A stretch of 47,305 nucleotides of DNA from a virus, in IMG/VR virus record IMGVR_UViG_3300044798_000503, positions 1 through 47,305 of that record. The stretch is one strand, 5' to 3'. Below are positions 39,201 to 46,179 of the stretch, one piece after another. Position numbers and translations under genes: made by a program. The notes beneath the pieces are model-generated. The model was given only the letters and a program-made list of their open reading frames with translations, was not told the origin of the DNA and searched no databases. Each line of letters starts with the position of its first letter. Positions within the stretch are counted from its first letter, which is position 1.

Positions 39201-39584
39201 TCACTTGGTCTCCAAATCGTCATCGTCGTCCATCGCGTCCAAGGCCATTTGCCGGACGTTGGTGGGCGAATTTTCGTTGAAAAATAGATCGCCCTGGCGG
39301 TCGATCCCGAAACTCAAATCCTTGGTCCGGTGGGGCGGAACTTTGACCTGGTAGCTGAACGCGCCGACGGTGCCGGTGCAGACGAAAACGCCCTTTACGT
39401 CGGTCTCCTCGTACGATGGCACGATCTCGAATCGCATCGTGACTTGCCGGGGCCTTTTTTCGAGCGGGCGATCGGCACAATCGAGCGCGGCCTGGCGAAG
39501 GACCTTGAGGAAGGCAATCGCAGGTCGCCCCCCGTCAAGTTTGTTCAAAGTTTCCAACTGGAGATTGGTCAGGGCTTGTTTCAT
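39201..39584 (-). CDS. Small early protein, unknown (127 aa)
   Basis: Start ATG 39584 (MKQALTNLQLETLNKLDGGR) with SD AAGGAG 7 nt upstream; the longer frame is rejected. Structure: N-terminal helix, then beta strands (QVTMRFEIVPSYEETDVKG, FVCTGTVGAFSYQVKVPP, DLSFGIDRQGDLFFNE), acidic C-terminus DAMDDDDDLETK. The two-domain outline suggests a DNA- or protein-binding accessory of the replication region. No family recognised. Confidence 0.72.
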   Translation of the reverse strand: MKQALTNLQLETLNKLDGGRPAIAFLKVLRQAALDCADRPLEKRPRQVTMRFEIVPSYEETDVKGVFVCTGTVGAFSYQVKVPPHRTKDLSFGIDRQGDLFFNENSPTNVRQMALDAMDDDDDLETK

Positions 39585-39612
39585 AGAAGACTCCTTAGTT
39601 AGGGGATACCTC

Positions 39613-39909
39613 TTACCGGCTGAATCGCCGGGCGTGCTCCTCGCAGGTCCGCCGCCCGGCGGCGAGGGTCCTTCGGGGCCGGCGGACCAATGTGTACCAG
39701 CCCAGCCCATCATGAATTTCGGCCCGGTAGCCCGGCGGGATCGGGTCGGCCGGGCCGAGCAGAATCCGGAACTTCACCACGCGATACCGGCCGCATCGCG
39801 AGGTATAGATCACGTGGACGACGTCGCCGTCCAAAACGGTCCGGCGGGTCGCCCGGGTATTCCATTGCAGGGGTGGCGATTTCGTGATCATTTTTTTGCG
39901 ATCAGCCAT
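39613..39909 (-). CDS. Small basic protein, unknown (98 aa)
   Basis: Beta-rich basic protein: TVLDGDVVHVIYTSRCGRYR, VVKFRILLGPADPIPPGYR, then ARRTCEEHARRFSR-type C-terminus. Only two Cys. The size and strand pattern suggest a nucleic-acid-binding fold, but the evidence is thin. ATG 39909 follows GATCAGCCAT heptamers with no SD. Adjacent genes are all on the minus strand in tight succession. Confidence 0.68.
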   Translation of the reverse strand: MADRKKMITKSPPLQWNTRATRRTVLDGDVVHVIYTSRCGRYRVVKFRILLGPADPIPPGYRAEIHDGLGWYTLVRRPRRTLAAGRRTCEEHARRFSR

Positions 39910-39915
39910 CAGCTT

Positions 39916-40176
39916 TCAGCCGTCTTCGAGATGTCGGACGTTGTTCTCTTGCCACGGGCTAGGGTTGTCGAAGTAAATATGTTCCCCGCCATGACCGCAT
40001 CCCTGGTGAAAATTTGCCCTACAGGTGCTGCAAGTTGGCGGATTGATCGGATGTCCGTGGTCATCCTGAACTCGGACCACGCGCAGTGGCGCACCGCAGG
40101 CATCACAATAATCGCGCACATAACGGCTTCCTGGTATCGCCGATCCTCTGGGCTCCACCATGCCTTCCGTCTTCAT
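39916..40176 (-). CDS. Small zinc-finger protein (86 aa)
   Basis: C-D-A-C (YCDACGAPLRVVRV) and C-S-T-C (TCSTCRANFHQGCGHGGEH) give two C-x-x-C pairs plus a further Cys-His cluster, typical of a zinc ribbon. The ATG at 40176 overlaps the stop of the upstream gene (ATGA), indicating coupling. An alternative frame across 39909-40121 is out of phase and less convincing. Confidence 0.7.
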   Translation of the reverse strand: MKTEGMVEPRGSAIPGSRYVRDYCDACGAPLRVVRVQDDHGHPINPPTCSTCRANFHQGCGHGGEHIYFDNPSPWQENNVRHLEDG

Positions 40177-40541
40177 TTTCCGCTCCCGTGGATCCATCTG
40201 GAGATCCGGCGTACCGCCCGGCCGATCCGTTCTCCGATGGTCGGCCGCTCCAATCGACGCCGCAGGCCGTGACCCGCCAGGTCGCAGGCCTCGATCCACG
40301 CGGCCAGGATCTCGGCCGCCTGGGGATCGATCCGCGCGGCAATCGCGCCGATCAAACCGGCCGAGTCCCGTACCCAGGCCGGATCGAGGTCCGGGATCGT
40401 CCCGGCCACGCCGAGGACCATGGCGATGTGCCATTCGTCGCAGGGGTGCATGGCCACCGTTACCAGCGGCCCGCGGGCAAGCCGTTTCTGGAGTGAGTCG
40501 AACGTGCCGGGAAGCGCCAGCGAGATCGAGTGGGTTTTCAT
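40173..40541 (-). CDS. Small protein, unknown (122 aa)
   Basis: Starts MKTHSISLALPGTFDSLQKR. Central strand-rich block GPLVTVAMHPCDEWHIAMVL, then an Ala-rich helix, ending basic (RRISRWIHGSGK). No membrane segment or motif. Overlaps the neighbours on both sides by ATGA, so 40813 to 39916 is one coupled three-gene cluster. Function unknown. Confidence 0.72.
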   Translation of the reverse strand: MKTHSISLALPGTFDSLQKRLARGPLVTVAMHPCDEWHIAMVLGVAGTIPDLDPAWVRDSAGLIGAIAARIDPQAAEILAAWIEACDLAGHGLRRRLERPTIGERIGRAVRRISRWIHGSGK

Positions 40542-40813
40542 CGGTTCACTCCTATTTCGCTCCTCAACCTAAAAATCCATTCCTTCCGGAGGTCCGGATC
40601 AAAGCACACGTCGATGTCGGCGAGGAGCAACCCGGTTTTCGCCCTCGCCAAATGGTAGATAAGGTCGCGACTTTTGGGCCCCGGAAAAATTGCCGATATA
40701 GACCACCAAATCCACGGCCGGCGGCGACAGTGAACCCGGATGCGGCGGACTATCCTCGCGGCGTCCCGCTCCGTTAGGGTCGCACGGTATCTGGCCGACG
40801 GTAACTGTTTCAT
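40538..40813 (-). CDS. Small protein, unknown (91 aa)
   Basis: MKQLPSARYRATLTERDAAR begins a basic helix; then WIWWSISAIFPGPKSRDLIY and a C-terminal ADIDVCFDPDLRKEW. SD AGGAGG directly before ATG 40813, with the SD bordering a family B hairpin. First gene of the coupled three-gene cluster downstream of integrase. No family recognised. Confidence 0.7.
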   Translation of the reverse strand: MKQLPSARYRATLTERDAARIVRRIRVHCRRRPWIWWSISAIFPGPKSRDLIYHLARAKTGLLLADIDVCFDPDLRKEWIFRLRSEIGVNR

Positions 40814-40824
40814 GGTCCCCTCCT

Positions 40825-40878
40825 AGTACGGGTTCCTCTTCTCTGTTCGCGCCTGAACAGAGAAGAGGAACCCGTATT
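40825..40878. repeat. Family B hairpin
   Basis: AGTACGGGTTCCTCTTCTC, loop TGTTCGCGCCTGAACA, complement ending CCCGTATT (the terminal pair is not matched). It lies in the gap between the integrase stop and the 91-aa gene's SD. Confidence 0.92.
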
Positions 40879-40911
40879 CCCCCGGTGCCGTGGTGATGGC
40901 CCCGTTTTCTG

Positions 40912-42066
40912 CTACCTTGTCCGATTGAAAAGGCGACCGTAGAGATCGTATAGCCAGGTAGGCTCCTGCCGTGGCGGACACTCCGGATCCGGCCAGGCGA
41001 GTCCGGGCACCTCCGGCAGGGCAAAACCGTCCAGGACGCTCGCCGGTGCCACGGCCCGAGTCATCGGATCGCGGCCAAGCAGTTCCCCCAACGTGTCCTG
41101 GTAGAATTCTAGGACCACCCCGCAACCGTGGCCGAGTTGTGCCGATTCGGCGACCGGCGAACAGCGATAGAGCCAGGTCGAGCAGAGCCGCCGTAGCGTC
41201 TGATGCGGCTTTTCGGGTGCCGCGGGAAAGTCCATCGACTGCACCAGCCGGTGCCAGGACTGCGTACTGTGCGGCCACCCGGCCAGGTATTCCGCGTCGC
41301 CCATGGCGCGCAGGGCCTTCAGAAGGCCGAGGACCCGGCGGCTGAGGTACAGGATTCGCGGTTTCCCGGTCTTGACGTTTTCGCCGCGCAGCAGGAGCCA
41401 GTGGTTCTCCATATCGGCGGTCCTGGCGGACAAGAACTCGCCGAGCCGCATGCCGGTACCCAAAAGCGCCGCCTGGGCCAGGCAAACGCGCCGGCGCTCC
41501 CCGGCCGTGGCGTCCCCGTGGCGCGGATCGAGGTACGATTGCCAGCGCCCGGCGATCTCGGCCAGGGTCGGGACGCGGACCGGAAGCATCCGGGGCCGCG
41601 GCGTGGCTTCGCCCGCATCGCGGGGCAATCCGCAGAAGCCGAGGAAGGTCGAGACGTGGCGCCACCGATGCCCGACCGTCTGTTCGCTCGGCAATTGAGG
41701 GTCGGCGATCGCCGGCCTTTTTGCCCGAACGAAGGCACGGATCGATTCGGGCGAAAAATTCTTCGGGACCGTGCCGGCTTTCCGCCGGTCGATCGGCCGG
41801 TCGCGGAGCCAATCGCAGAAATCGGCCGCCGCGTCCCGGGAAAACTCGGAGAGCGGAATGTTCGCGCCGAGAAACTCGATCAGCCTCCAGAGCGACTGCC
41901 GATCGTCGGCAATGGTCCGTGGCCGGCGTTTCAATCGCTCCCGGCGCGAGACGTAGAGGCTGATGGCGTCCGAGAGGAGAATATCTCGGTCCTCGGTCCA
42001 TTGAAACGACAACTGGGGCGACCTCCGTGGCGACCCCCGCAGAGCCTGCGCTTGCGATGCGAACAT
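40912..42066 (-). CDS. int: Tyrosine recombinase / integrase (384 aa)
   Basis: Catalyses site-specific integration and excision. Catalytic residues visible: Arg207 in LLGTGMRLGEFLSA, a Lys near 232-235 (NVKTGKPRIL), His288 and Arg292 in PHQTLRRLCS, His313 in AQLGHGCG, and Tyr322 in VLEFYQDTLG. The box-II His seems displaced by one residue relative to H-x-L-R. The N-terminal SAM-like domain spans about 25-95. SD GGAGG 8 nt before ATG 42066. It lies 2.5 kb from a tRNA-like sequence, which may be the attachment site. Confidence 0.9.
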   Translation of the reverse strand: MFASQAQALRGSPRRSPQLSFQWTEDRDILLSDAISLYVSRRERLKRRPRTIADDRQSLWRLIEFLGANIPLSEFSRDAAADFCDWLRDRPIDRRKAGTVPKNFSPESIRAFVRAKRPAIADPQLPSEQTVGHRWRHVSTFLGFCGLPRDAGEATPRPRMLPVRVPTLAEIAGRWQSYLDPRHGDATAGERRRVCLAQAALLGTGMRLGEFLSARTADMENHWLLLRGENVKTGKPRILYLSRRVLGLLKALRAMGDAEYLAGWPHSTQSWHRLVQSMDFPAAPEKPHQTLRRLCSTWLYRCSPVAESAQLGHGCGVVLEFYQDTLGELLGRDPMTRAVAPASVLDGFALPEVPGLAWPDPECPPRQEPTWLYDLYGRLFNRTR

Positions 42067-42144
42067 GGGGATCCTCCGGGGAAATGGGGTGCGCTGGGCG
42101 ACATGCCCGGCACGACGGTGTAAAGCCCCAGTATGATTCGAGGT

Positions 42145-42603
42145 TCATGGGACGACTCCCTCACCGGCCATTTCGTCGATCGCCGCGCGTACCACGTCGT
42201 CCGGCACGTCGAACAGGCCAAGCTTGCCTCGGTAGGGGATAGGGGTCCGGAATCGCCTCGGGTCGCGCAGTACCAGGCAGTCAGGGCCTTCGATATGCCG
42301 ACCCCATTGCCGGATCAATTCGGGAAATCGGCCGGCCCTCATGGCCGACCGGAGCGAAGGCACCGACAGGGAAGCCACCAGTTCGCAGACGCCGATAATG
42401 GCCCCGAAGGCCATGTCGGCGATCCGAAGGCCGTATTCGAGGTCGAGGCACCTGCCCGGGGCTTCCTCGATCCAATCGCGGGACTTTCCCGCATGGATCA
42501 GGAGGGGCCCTCGATAGTGCGTGGTCCAGATCCGGTTCTCGACGAGTTTGTCGCCGCGGATGATCAGTTCGGCGTAGGGCTGGCAGATGGTCAGAGTTTT
42601 CAT
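42145..42603 (-). CDS. ASCH-domain protein (152 aa)
   Basis: MKTLTICQPYAELIIRGDKL and VENRIWTTHYRGPLLIHAGK are the N-terminal ASCH signature (Q-P-x-A-x-L-I-x-x-G-x-K ... E-N-R/K-x-W ... R-G-x-L-I-H-A). ASCH proteins bind RNA or modified nucleotides. Its stop lies 79 nt upstream of the integrase start, same strand. Start ATG 42603 without an SD. A role in base handling would fit the modification island, but this is speculation. Confidence 0.85.
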   Translation of the reverse strand: MKTLTICQPYAELIIRGDKLVENRIWTTHYRGPLLIHAGKSRDWIEEAPGRCLDLEYGLRIADMAFGAIIGVCELVASLSVPSLRSAMRAGRFPELIRQWGRHIEGPDCLVLRDPRRFRTPIPYRGKLGLFDVPDDVVRAAIDEMAGEGVVP

Positions 42604-42629
42604 TTCGACTCCCTAATCCCTTTCACTGG

Positions 42630-43073
42630 TCAGTCGTCACTGGTCAGTTTCCAGCCGGCGATGGTCTCGGTGACACGTAGGCGGCCATTTTTGCCCGTCT
42701 CGGCCTTTAAGACGGCCAACACATCCGATTCGCCGACGAGGAGATCGGCGGCGATCACCCGCGCTTTGGCGCAGCCTACCCGCTGCAAATACTCCCCGAT
42801 CCTGAGTGCCAGCGCGGCCATTGGATCGAAGTGCCGGATCGACGGGCGGTCTGGGATCAAGGTCCGCAGTCTTTTGAGGAGGGTCACTTCGTTCTCCAGT
42901 TTCGCGATTTCCTCATCGACGACCTGGGCGTTGATGCCGGACAAGTCCCGGATGACCTTCAAAGCATGGCGGTGGGCGTAACTCGCCCGAGCCTTCGCCC
43001 GGGCCTCGGGGGTATGCATCGCGGCATTGGCGGCCGGATCGCGGACGCCGCTTTTTGGGATTCCTCTGGGCAT
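42630..43073 (-). CDS. Coiled-coil, wHTH-like early protein (147 aa)
   Basis: N-terminal basic region (RDPAANAAMHTPEARAKARA), central coiled coil INAQVVDEEIAKLENEVTLL (about 50-69), and a C-terminal winged-helix-like end (GCAKARVIAADLLVGESDVL, AETGKNGRLRVTETIAG). Could be a small transcription factor. SD AGGAG 8 nt before ATG 43073. No family recognised; position at the head of the leftward integrase operon. Confidence 0.68.
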   Translation of the reverse strand: MPRGIPKSGVRDPAANAAMHTPEARAKARASYAHRHALKVIRDLSGINAQVVDEEIAKLENEVTLLKRLRTLIPDRPSIRHFDPMAALALRIGEYLQRVGCAKARVIAADLLVGESDVLAVLKAETGKNGRLRVTETIAGWKLTSDD

Positions 43074-43086
43074 GGGTTGGCTCCTG

Positions 43087-43119
43087 GTCAGTTGTCAGTT
43101 GTCAGTTGTCAGTTGTCGG
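43087..43119. repeat. Heptamer array (TCAGTTG)n
   Basis: Four units of GTCAGTT in the leader of the coiled-coil gene, a variant of the TCAGCTA family. Confidence 0.85.
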
Positions 43120-43202
43120 TGGCGACGGCGGAAGATAGCGGATGGGAAGTCCGCTATCCGCTAACCTGGAAACTCTAGCGAAACTGGATAACGTTCTCAG
43201 CG

Positions 43203-43478
43203 TCATCGTTCTTTCCTCATCCTGAAGCCGATGCCGCCACGGAATTGATTGTCGCGGACGACCTCGATGCCCTCCAGCCCGAGCAGTTCCGAGTTGACCA
43301 ATCTCCGCGACGCATTCCATACGAGCTGATCCGTCTCGTCCTGGAAAATCCGCCAAATCGACACCCACCGGTACGGTTCGCGCTCAAGGGCCATCCGTAT
43401 AATCCGGATGGCTTGGGCCTCATACGGTGCGAAACACCCCGAGACAGATTCCATCGCGATTGCGATTTCCGATTCCAT
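43203..43478 (-). CDS. Small wHTH-like protein, first gene of the leftward operon (91 aa)
   Basis: Start ATG 43478 has an excellent SD, GGAGG 5 nt upstream; a longer frame only extends into family A repeat sequence. Helical region YEAQAIRIIRMALEREPYRW, then SIWRIFQDETDQLVWNASRR and a beta hairpin (LGLEGIEVVRDNQFRGGIGF). The arrangement suggests a winged helix, perhaps a repressor or regulator. No family recognised. Confidence 0.68.
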   Translation of the reverse strand: MESEIAIAMESVSGCFAPYEAQAIRIIRMALEREPYRWVSIWRIFQDETDQLVWNASRRLVNSELLGLEGIEVVRDNQFRGGIGFRMRKER

Positions 43479-43650
43479 GCGTCCTCCGTCAGGGCCGATG
43501 CCCCGGCCCTGCTCGCTCCGCTCGGACCCAAACCCATCCACGGCGGCCGGCGTGCGCCGACCTTGAAAAACCGGGGGAAGACCCTGCACACACACCTGCG
43601 AAAATCCGAGCGGAGCGAGCAGCGCCGGGGAAATCACGCCAAGGCGCAAA

Positions 43651-43675
43651 GTAGAAGAGGCATCTTGCCTCTTTC
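43651..43675. repeat. Single family A arm
   Basis: GTAGAAGAGGCATCTTGCCT plus CTTTC, one self-pairing arm only. Confidence 0.8.
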
Positions 43676-44111
43676 CCCGCCTTGGCGTGCGGCTGGGAAA
43701 ATCGAGGCGGAAGGAGGAGCGCATGCGGGGGACCGGCGACAATCGCGGACGCTGCCCACCGTAAGCCGCTTCCCGGTGCAGCCCGGGCGGGCCAATCGTC
43801 GCCGGTTTGGGGGACCCGCGCAGCAGCTTCCATCCTTCCGCCTCGTCCGTTGACTACGCCGCCCCCAGCCGGGCCGCCGAGGTCGTATAAGCGGCCGGGC
43901 CGGGAAGCGGGTCAAGATCGACGAGGGGGCATGATGATGCGCCGCAAGAAGGCGCCAAGATTTGGCGGGATTCTCACCCCGCCACACCCGTTCGATCTAT
44001 CGTTTCGGTTGAACTCCAGAAAACTACTTCAAACATGCGAGGTCAAAACTAGCACAGGCCGGCCGGACCGCCAATAGTGAACGGTCGTCTACCAGCGGGG
44101 AAAACGGTCCA

Positions 44112-44133
44112 AAACCACAACCTGTTGTGGTTT
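44112..44133. promoter_or_regulatory. Operator-like inverted repeat (AAACCACAAC)
   Basis: 10-bp arms AAACCACAAC and GTTGTGGTTT around CT; a partner site GACCAC-N8-GTGGTC lies at 44145-44164. Candidate repressor sites in the gene-free region. Confidence 0.55.
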
Positions 44134-44144
44134 GGCGGATGCTT

Positions 44145-44164
44145 GACCACTACATTTTGTGGTC
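44145..44164. promoter_or_regulatory. Second operator-like inverted repeat
   Basis: GACCAC-TACATTTT-GTGGTC, sharing the ACCAC/GTGGT core with the site at 44112-44133. Confidence 0.5.
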
Positions 44165-44213
44165 CAAAAAGTTTGGCCCGTGGGCCAGAACCCCTGCCGG
44201 GGCGAATTTCAAC

Positions 44214-44324
44214 GTAGACGCGGCTTCCAGCCGCGTTTTTTCCGAAGCGGCAGGATGCCGCTTCCACAACGTGGCCGCGGCTTCCAGCCGCGTTTTTTCC
44301 GAAGCGGCAGGATGCCGCTTCCAC
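44214..44324. repeat. Two tandem family A elements
   Basis: Two nearly identical 54-bp elements 57 bp apart (GTAGACGCGGCTTCCAGCCG and GTGGCCGCGGCTTCCAGCCG; both end GGATGCCGCTTCCAC). Confidence 0.92.
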
Positions 44325-44453
44325 AATCAATCGGCGGCGGCGAGACTTGCATCGGTTGAACTAGTGGGCGGGACCGATGGAGGTCCCGCGCGCTTTGATT
44401 TCCGCCGGGCGCTCGCGCACAAACCCGGAGTCTCGCCGCCACCTTTTTTCAAG

Positions 44454-44540
44454 GTAGACGCGGCTTCCAGCCGCATCCCGCAATCCAAAGTAGACGCGGC
44501 TTCCAGCCGCATCCCGCAAGCGGCAGGATGCCGCTTCTAC
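44454..44540. repeat. Partial and full family A elements next to the tRNA
   Basis: GTAGACGCGGCTTCCAGCCG (arm only) at 44454, then a full element 44490-44540 ending GGCAGGATGCCGCTTCTAC, four bases from the tRNA-like sequence. Confidence 0.9.
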
Positions 44541-44544
44541 CTGA

Positions 44545-44616
44545 GGCGCCGCCCGGATTCGAACCGGGGATGGCGGATTTGCAATCCGCTACTCTATTTT
44601 ACCGGGATATGGCCCC
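44545..44616 (-). tRNA. tRNA-Cys (GCA), degenerate 5' half
   Basis: Minus strand. Anticodon stem GCGGA/TCCGC with loop TTGCAAA, anticodon GCA at 44582-44580. T-arm CCCGG-TTCGAAT-CCGGG. Acceptor GGGGCCA against CGGCGCC has two mismatches, the D-arm pairs poorly, and CCA is not encoded (CAG). Either a worn tRNA or a trapped 3' half from an att site. Confidence 0.7.
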
Positions 44617-44686
44617 TTCCTGCGTGGTAGGGCCCATTTGTTCAGCATTGCGGCGGGGCGGCCCGCGCGGGAAGATTCATCCGCCG

Positions 44687-44757
44687 CGGCACCGAGGCAG
44701 TACGGGTTCCTCTTCTCTGTTCAGGCGCGAACAGAGAAGAGGAACCCGTACTGCCCC
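44687..44757. repeat. Family B hairpin with extended flank, left copy
   Basis: Core 44698-44753 is CAGTACGGGTTCCTCTTC with complement; the flanks (GCGGCACCGAGG, CCCC) also match the copy at 45773-45843. Loop TTCAGGCGCGAA is the reverse complement of the loop at 40825. Confidence 0.93.
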
Positions 44758-44800
44758 ACCCTGAAAAGTGTCGCCAATTGGCGACGAAACGAGGTCGATC

Positions 44801-45757
44801 ATGCATTCACCCTGGTCCTGTCCGGTCCCCGATCCGCCGCCGAAGGCTCGCGAGTCCATCCCTGAAATGCCGGTCCGGCCTCTTTTGGAACGCACGGCCC
44901 TGGACCTCTTCATCGAACGCTGGGCCTCGAAATTGATCCGTCTTCCGGGGACCTGGTGGACCGCCGCGGTCCTCGCGTTCCTCGGATTTCTACTGACGGC
45001 CCGAAGCGAACCCGGGTCGGCCGTGGTCTGGAATTACCTCCTGCTGGTCGGCGGCTCTATCTGCCTGGCCGCCGCGATTTCCTTCCATTGGTTCGCCGGC
45101 CGGTTCCGGTGGCGTTTGGCCGGCGCGCTGACGGTCTGCGCCGTCTCGGTTTACGCGCCATTCGACGGCTACGAAAATTGCTGGACGAAGTTCGATGGTT
45201 CGGAAAAAGAGATCGAAGGCCGACCGAAAGACCGAAAGGGAGCGCGCACCGAATATCGGGATTCCTATTGGCGACGTGGAAGAACGCCGTACTATCGCTA
45301 TTGCAACAGCTACGACAAGCACGAATGTTCCATCACCATGCAAGGCCCGATGGCCGGACAGACCAAGCCCCACGGCGAATGGACAACGATCCTCTGGAAA
45401 GACGATGTTCGCCAGACGCGCAACTGGCGTTGGTACGGCGAGACGATCAGCGAGGGCGAATGGCACCTGCGGAGCGCGCGGGCCGGATCGGCCGCCTCGG
45501 GTTTTCTGCTTGCCCTGCTGGCCTTCGCGCTAGGTTGCGCTTGCTATCCGCTCTATCGGTTGGCAGGCCGGATCGGCCGGGCCTCCGGGAGTACTTCAAC
45601 GCCGGAAACGGCGGCGGTCGATCGAGAAAACCCGGCCGCGCCGATCGGCGGGACTTGCCCTCGATGCCGCGCCTCGGTCGTTATGGGAGAACTCCACTGC
45701 CGCCGCTGCCAGCAGCCCCTGGCCTGGACCCCGCCCGGGCCGGTCAGCTTGCGGTGA
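44801..45757 (+). CDS. Membrane protein with C-terminal zinc ribbon, cargo gene (318 aa)
   Basis: ATG 44801 chosen (GAGG 8 nt upstream). Two membrane segments near 45-95 (TWWTAAVLAFLGFLLTA, NYLLLVGGSICLAAAISF), then a third (LAGALTVCAVSVYAPF); a soluble loop with several Cys/Tyr (SYWRRGRTPYYRYCNSYDKH), another membrane segment ASGFLLALLAFALGCACY, and C-terminal zinc ribbon CPRCRASVVMGELHCRRCQQ. No known family. A plus-strand gene flanked by near-identical family B hairpins, so it may be a mobile or transferred cassette. Superinfection exclusion is one idea. Confidence 0.72.
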   Translation: MHSPWSCPVPDPPPKARESIPEMPVRPLLERTALDLFIERWASKLIRLPGTWWTAAVLAFLGFLLTARSEPGSAVVWNYLLLVGGSICLAAAISFHWFAGRFRWRLAGALTVCAVSVYAPFDGYENCWTKFDGSEKEIEGRPKDRKGARTEYRDSYWRRGRTPYYRYCNSYDKHECSITMQGPMAGQTKPHGEWTTILWKDDVRQTRNWRWYGETISEGEWHLRSARAGSAASGFLLALLAFALGCACYPLYRLAGRIGRASGSTSTPETAAVDRENPAAPIGGTCPRCRASVVMGELHCRRCQQPLAWTPPGPVSLR

Positions 45758-45772
45758 GAGAATCAGGGATCG

Positions 45773-45843
45773 GCGGCACCGCGGCAGTACGGGTTCCTCT
45801 TCTCTGTTCAGGCGCGGACAGAGAAGAGGAACCCGTACTGCCC
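45773..45843. repeat. Family B hairpin with extended flank, right copy
   Basis: Core 45785-45840, with the flank GCGGCACCGCGG before and CCCC after, nearly identical to the copy at 44687. Loop base G replaces A (GCGCGGACAG against GCGCGAACAG). Confidence 0.93.
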
Positions 45844-45864
45844 CGCTTTGCGGCTTTCCACCGT

Positions 45865-46173
45865 CTAACCGACGGCCCACCTCGGACACGGCGGGACGAT
45901 CAAGACCCCCAGCCGTTTCCGCCCTTCCAGGGCGGTCCTGAACCGCGTCCGGCCCGGGCACCCTTCGCCATATCGCCGTGGGCAAACATCCACGTCGAAG
46001 AGCGAGCAGGATCGGCAGACCGCCAATCGCCGCTCGATCTCCGCCAGGGCCGCGTGCCCCGGGCCCTCGGCCCTGCAATTCCGACGCGGCGGCGGACCCG
46101 GCAGCGGATACCTCCACCCGCACTCCAGGCAGGTGTATGGCGGTTTGGCGCTCCATCGGCAGTCGACGGGCAT
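45865..46173 (-). CDS. Cys-rich protein, end of tail operon (102 aa)
   Basis: Ten Cys: C-L-E-C (TCLECGWRYPLP), RRNCRAEG, C-R-S-C (VCRSCSLFDVDVC), then GEGC and PPC. Probably several zinc sites. It follows the tail genes on the minus strand, only 6 nt after the previous stop, hence operonic. Similar small Cys-clustered proteins end tail operons in planctomycete-like phages, from memory and unchecked. Confidence 0.7.
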   Translation of the reverse strand: MPVDCRWSAKPPYTCLECGWRYPLPGPPPRRNCRAEGPGHAALAEIERRLAVCRSCSLFDVDVCPRRYGEGCPGRTRFRTALEGRKRLGVLIVPPCPRWAVG

Positions 46174-46179
46174 CTTGCT

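Larger units (their letters stand above)
43479..44544. other. Gene-free region with repeats and possible attachment site
   Basis: About 1 kb with no credible gene. It contains one family A arm (43651-43675), operator-like TTGTGGT repeats (44112-44164), two tandem family A elements (44214-44324), a partial and a full A element (44454-44540) and borders the tRNA-like sequence. This is where I would look for attP. Confidence 0.65.

Noticed and set aside
43634-43987. A 117-aa minus-strand frame in the gene-free region
   Set aside because: It has Arg/Pro/Ser composition, includes a family A arm and has no SD. It does not look like a protein.
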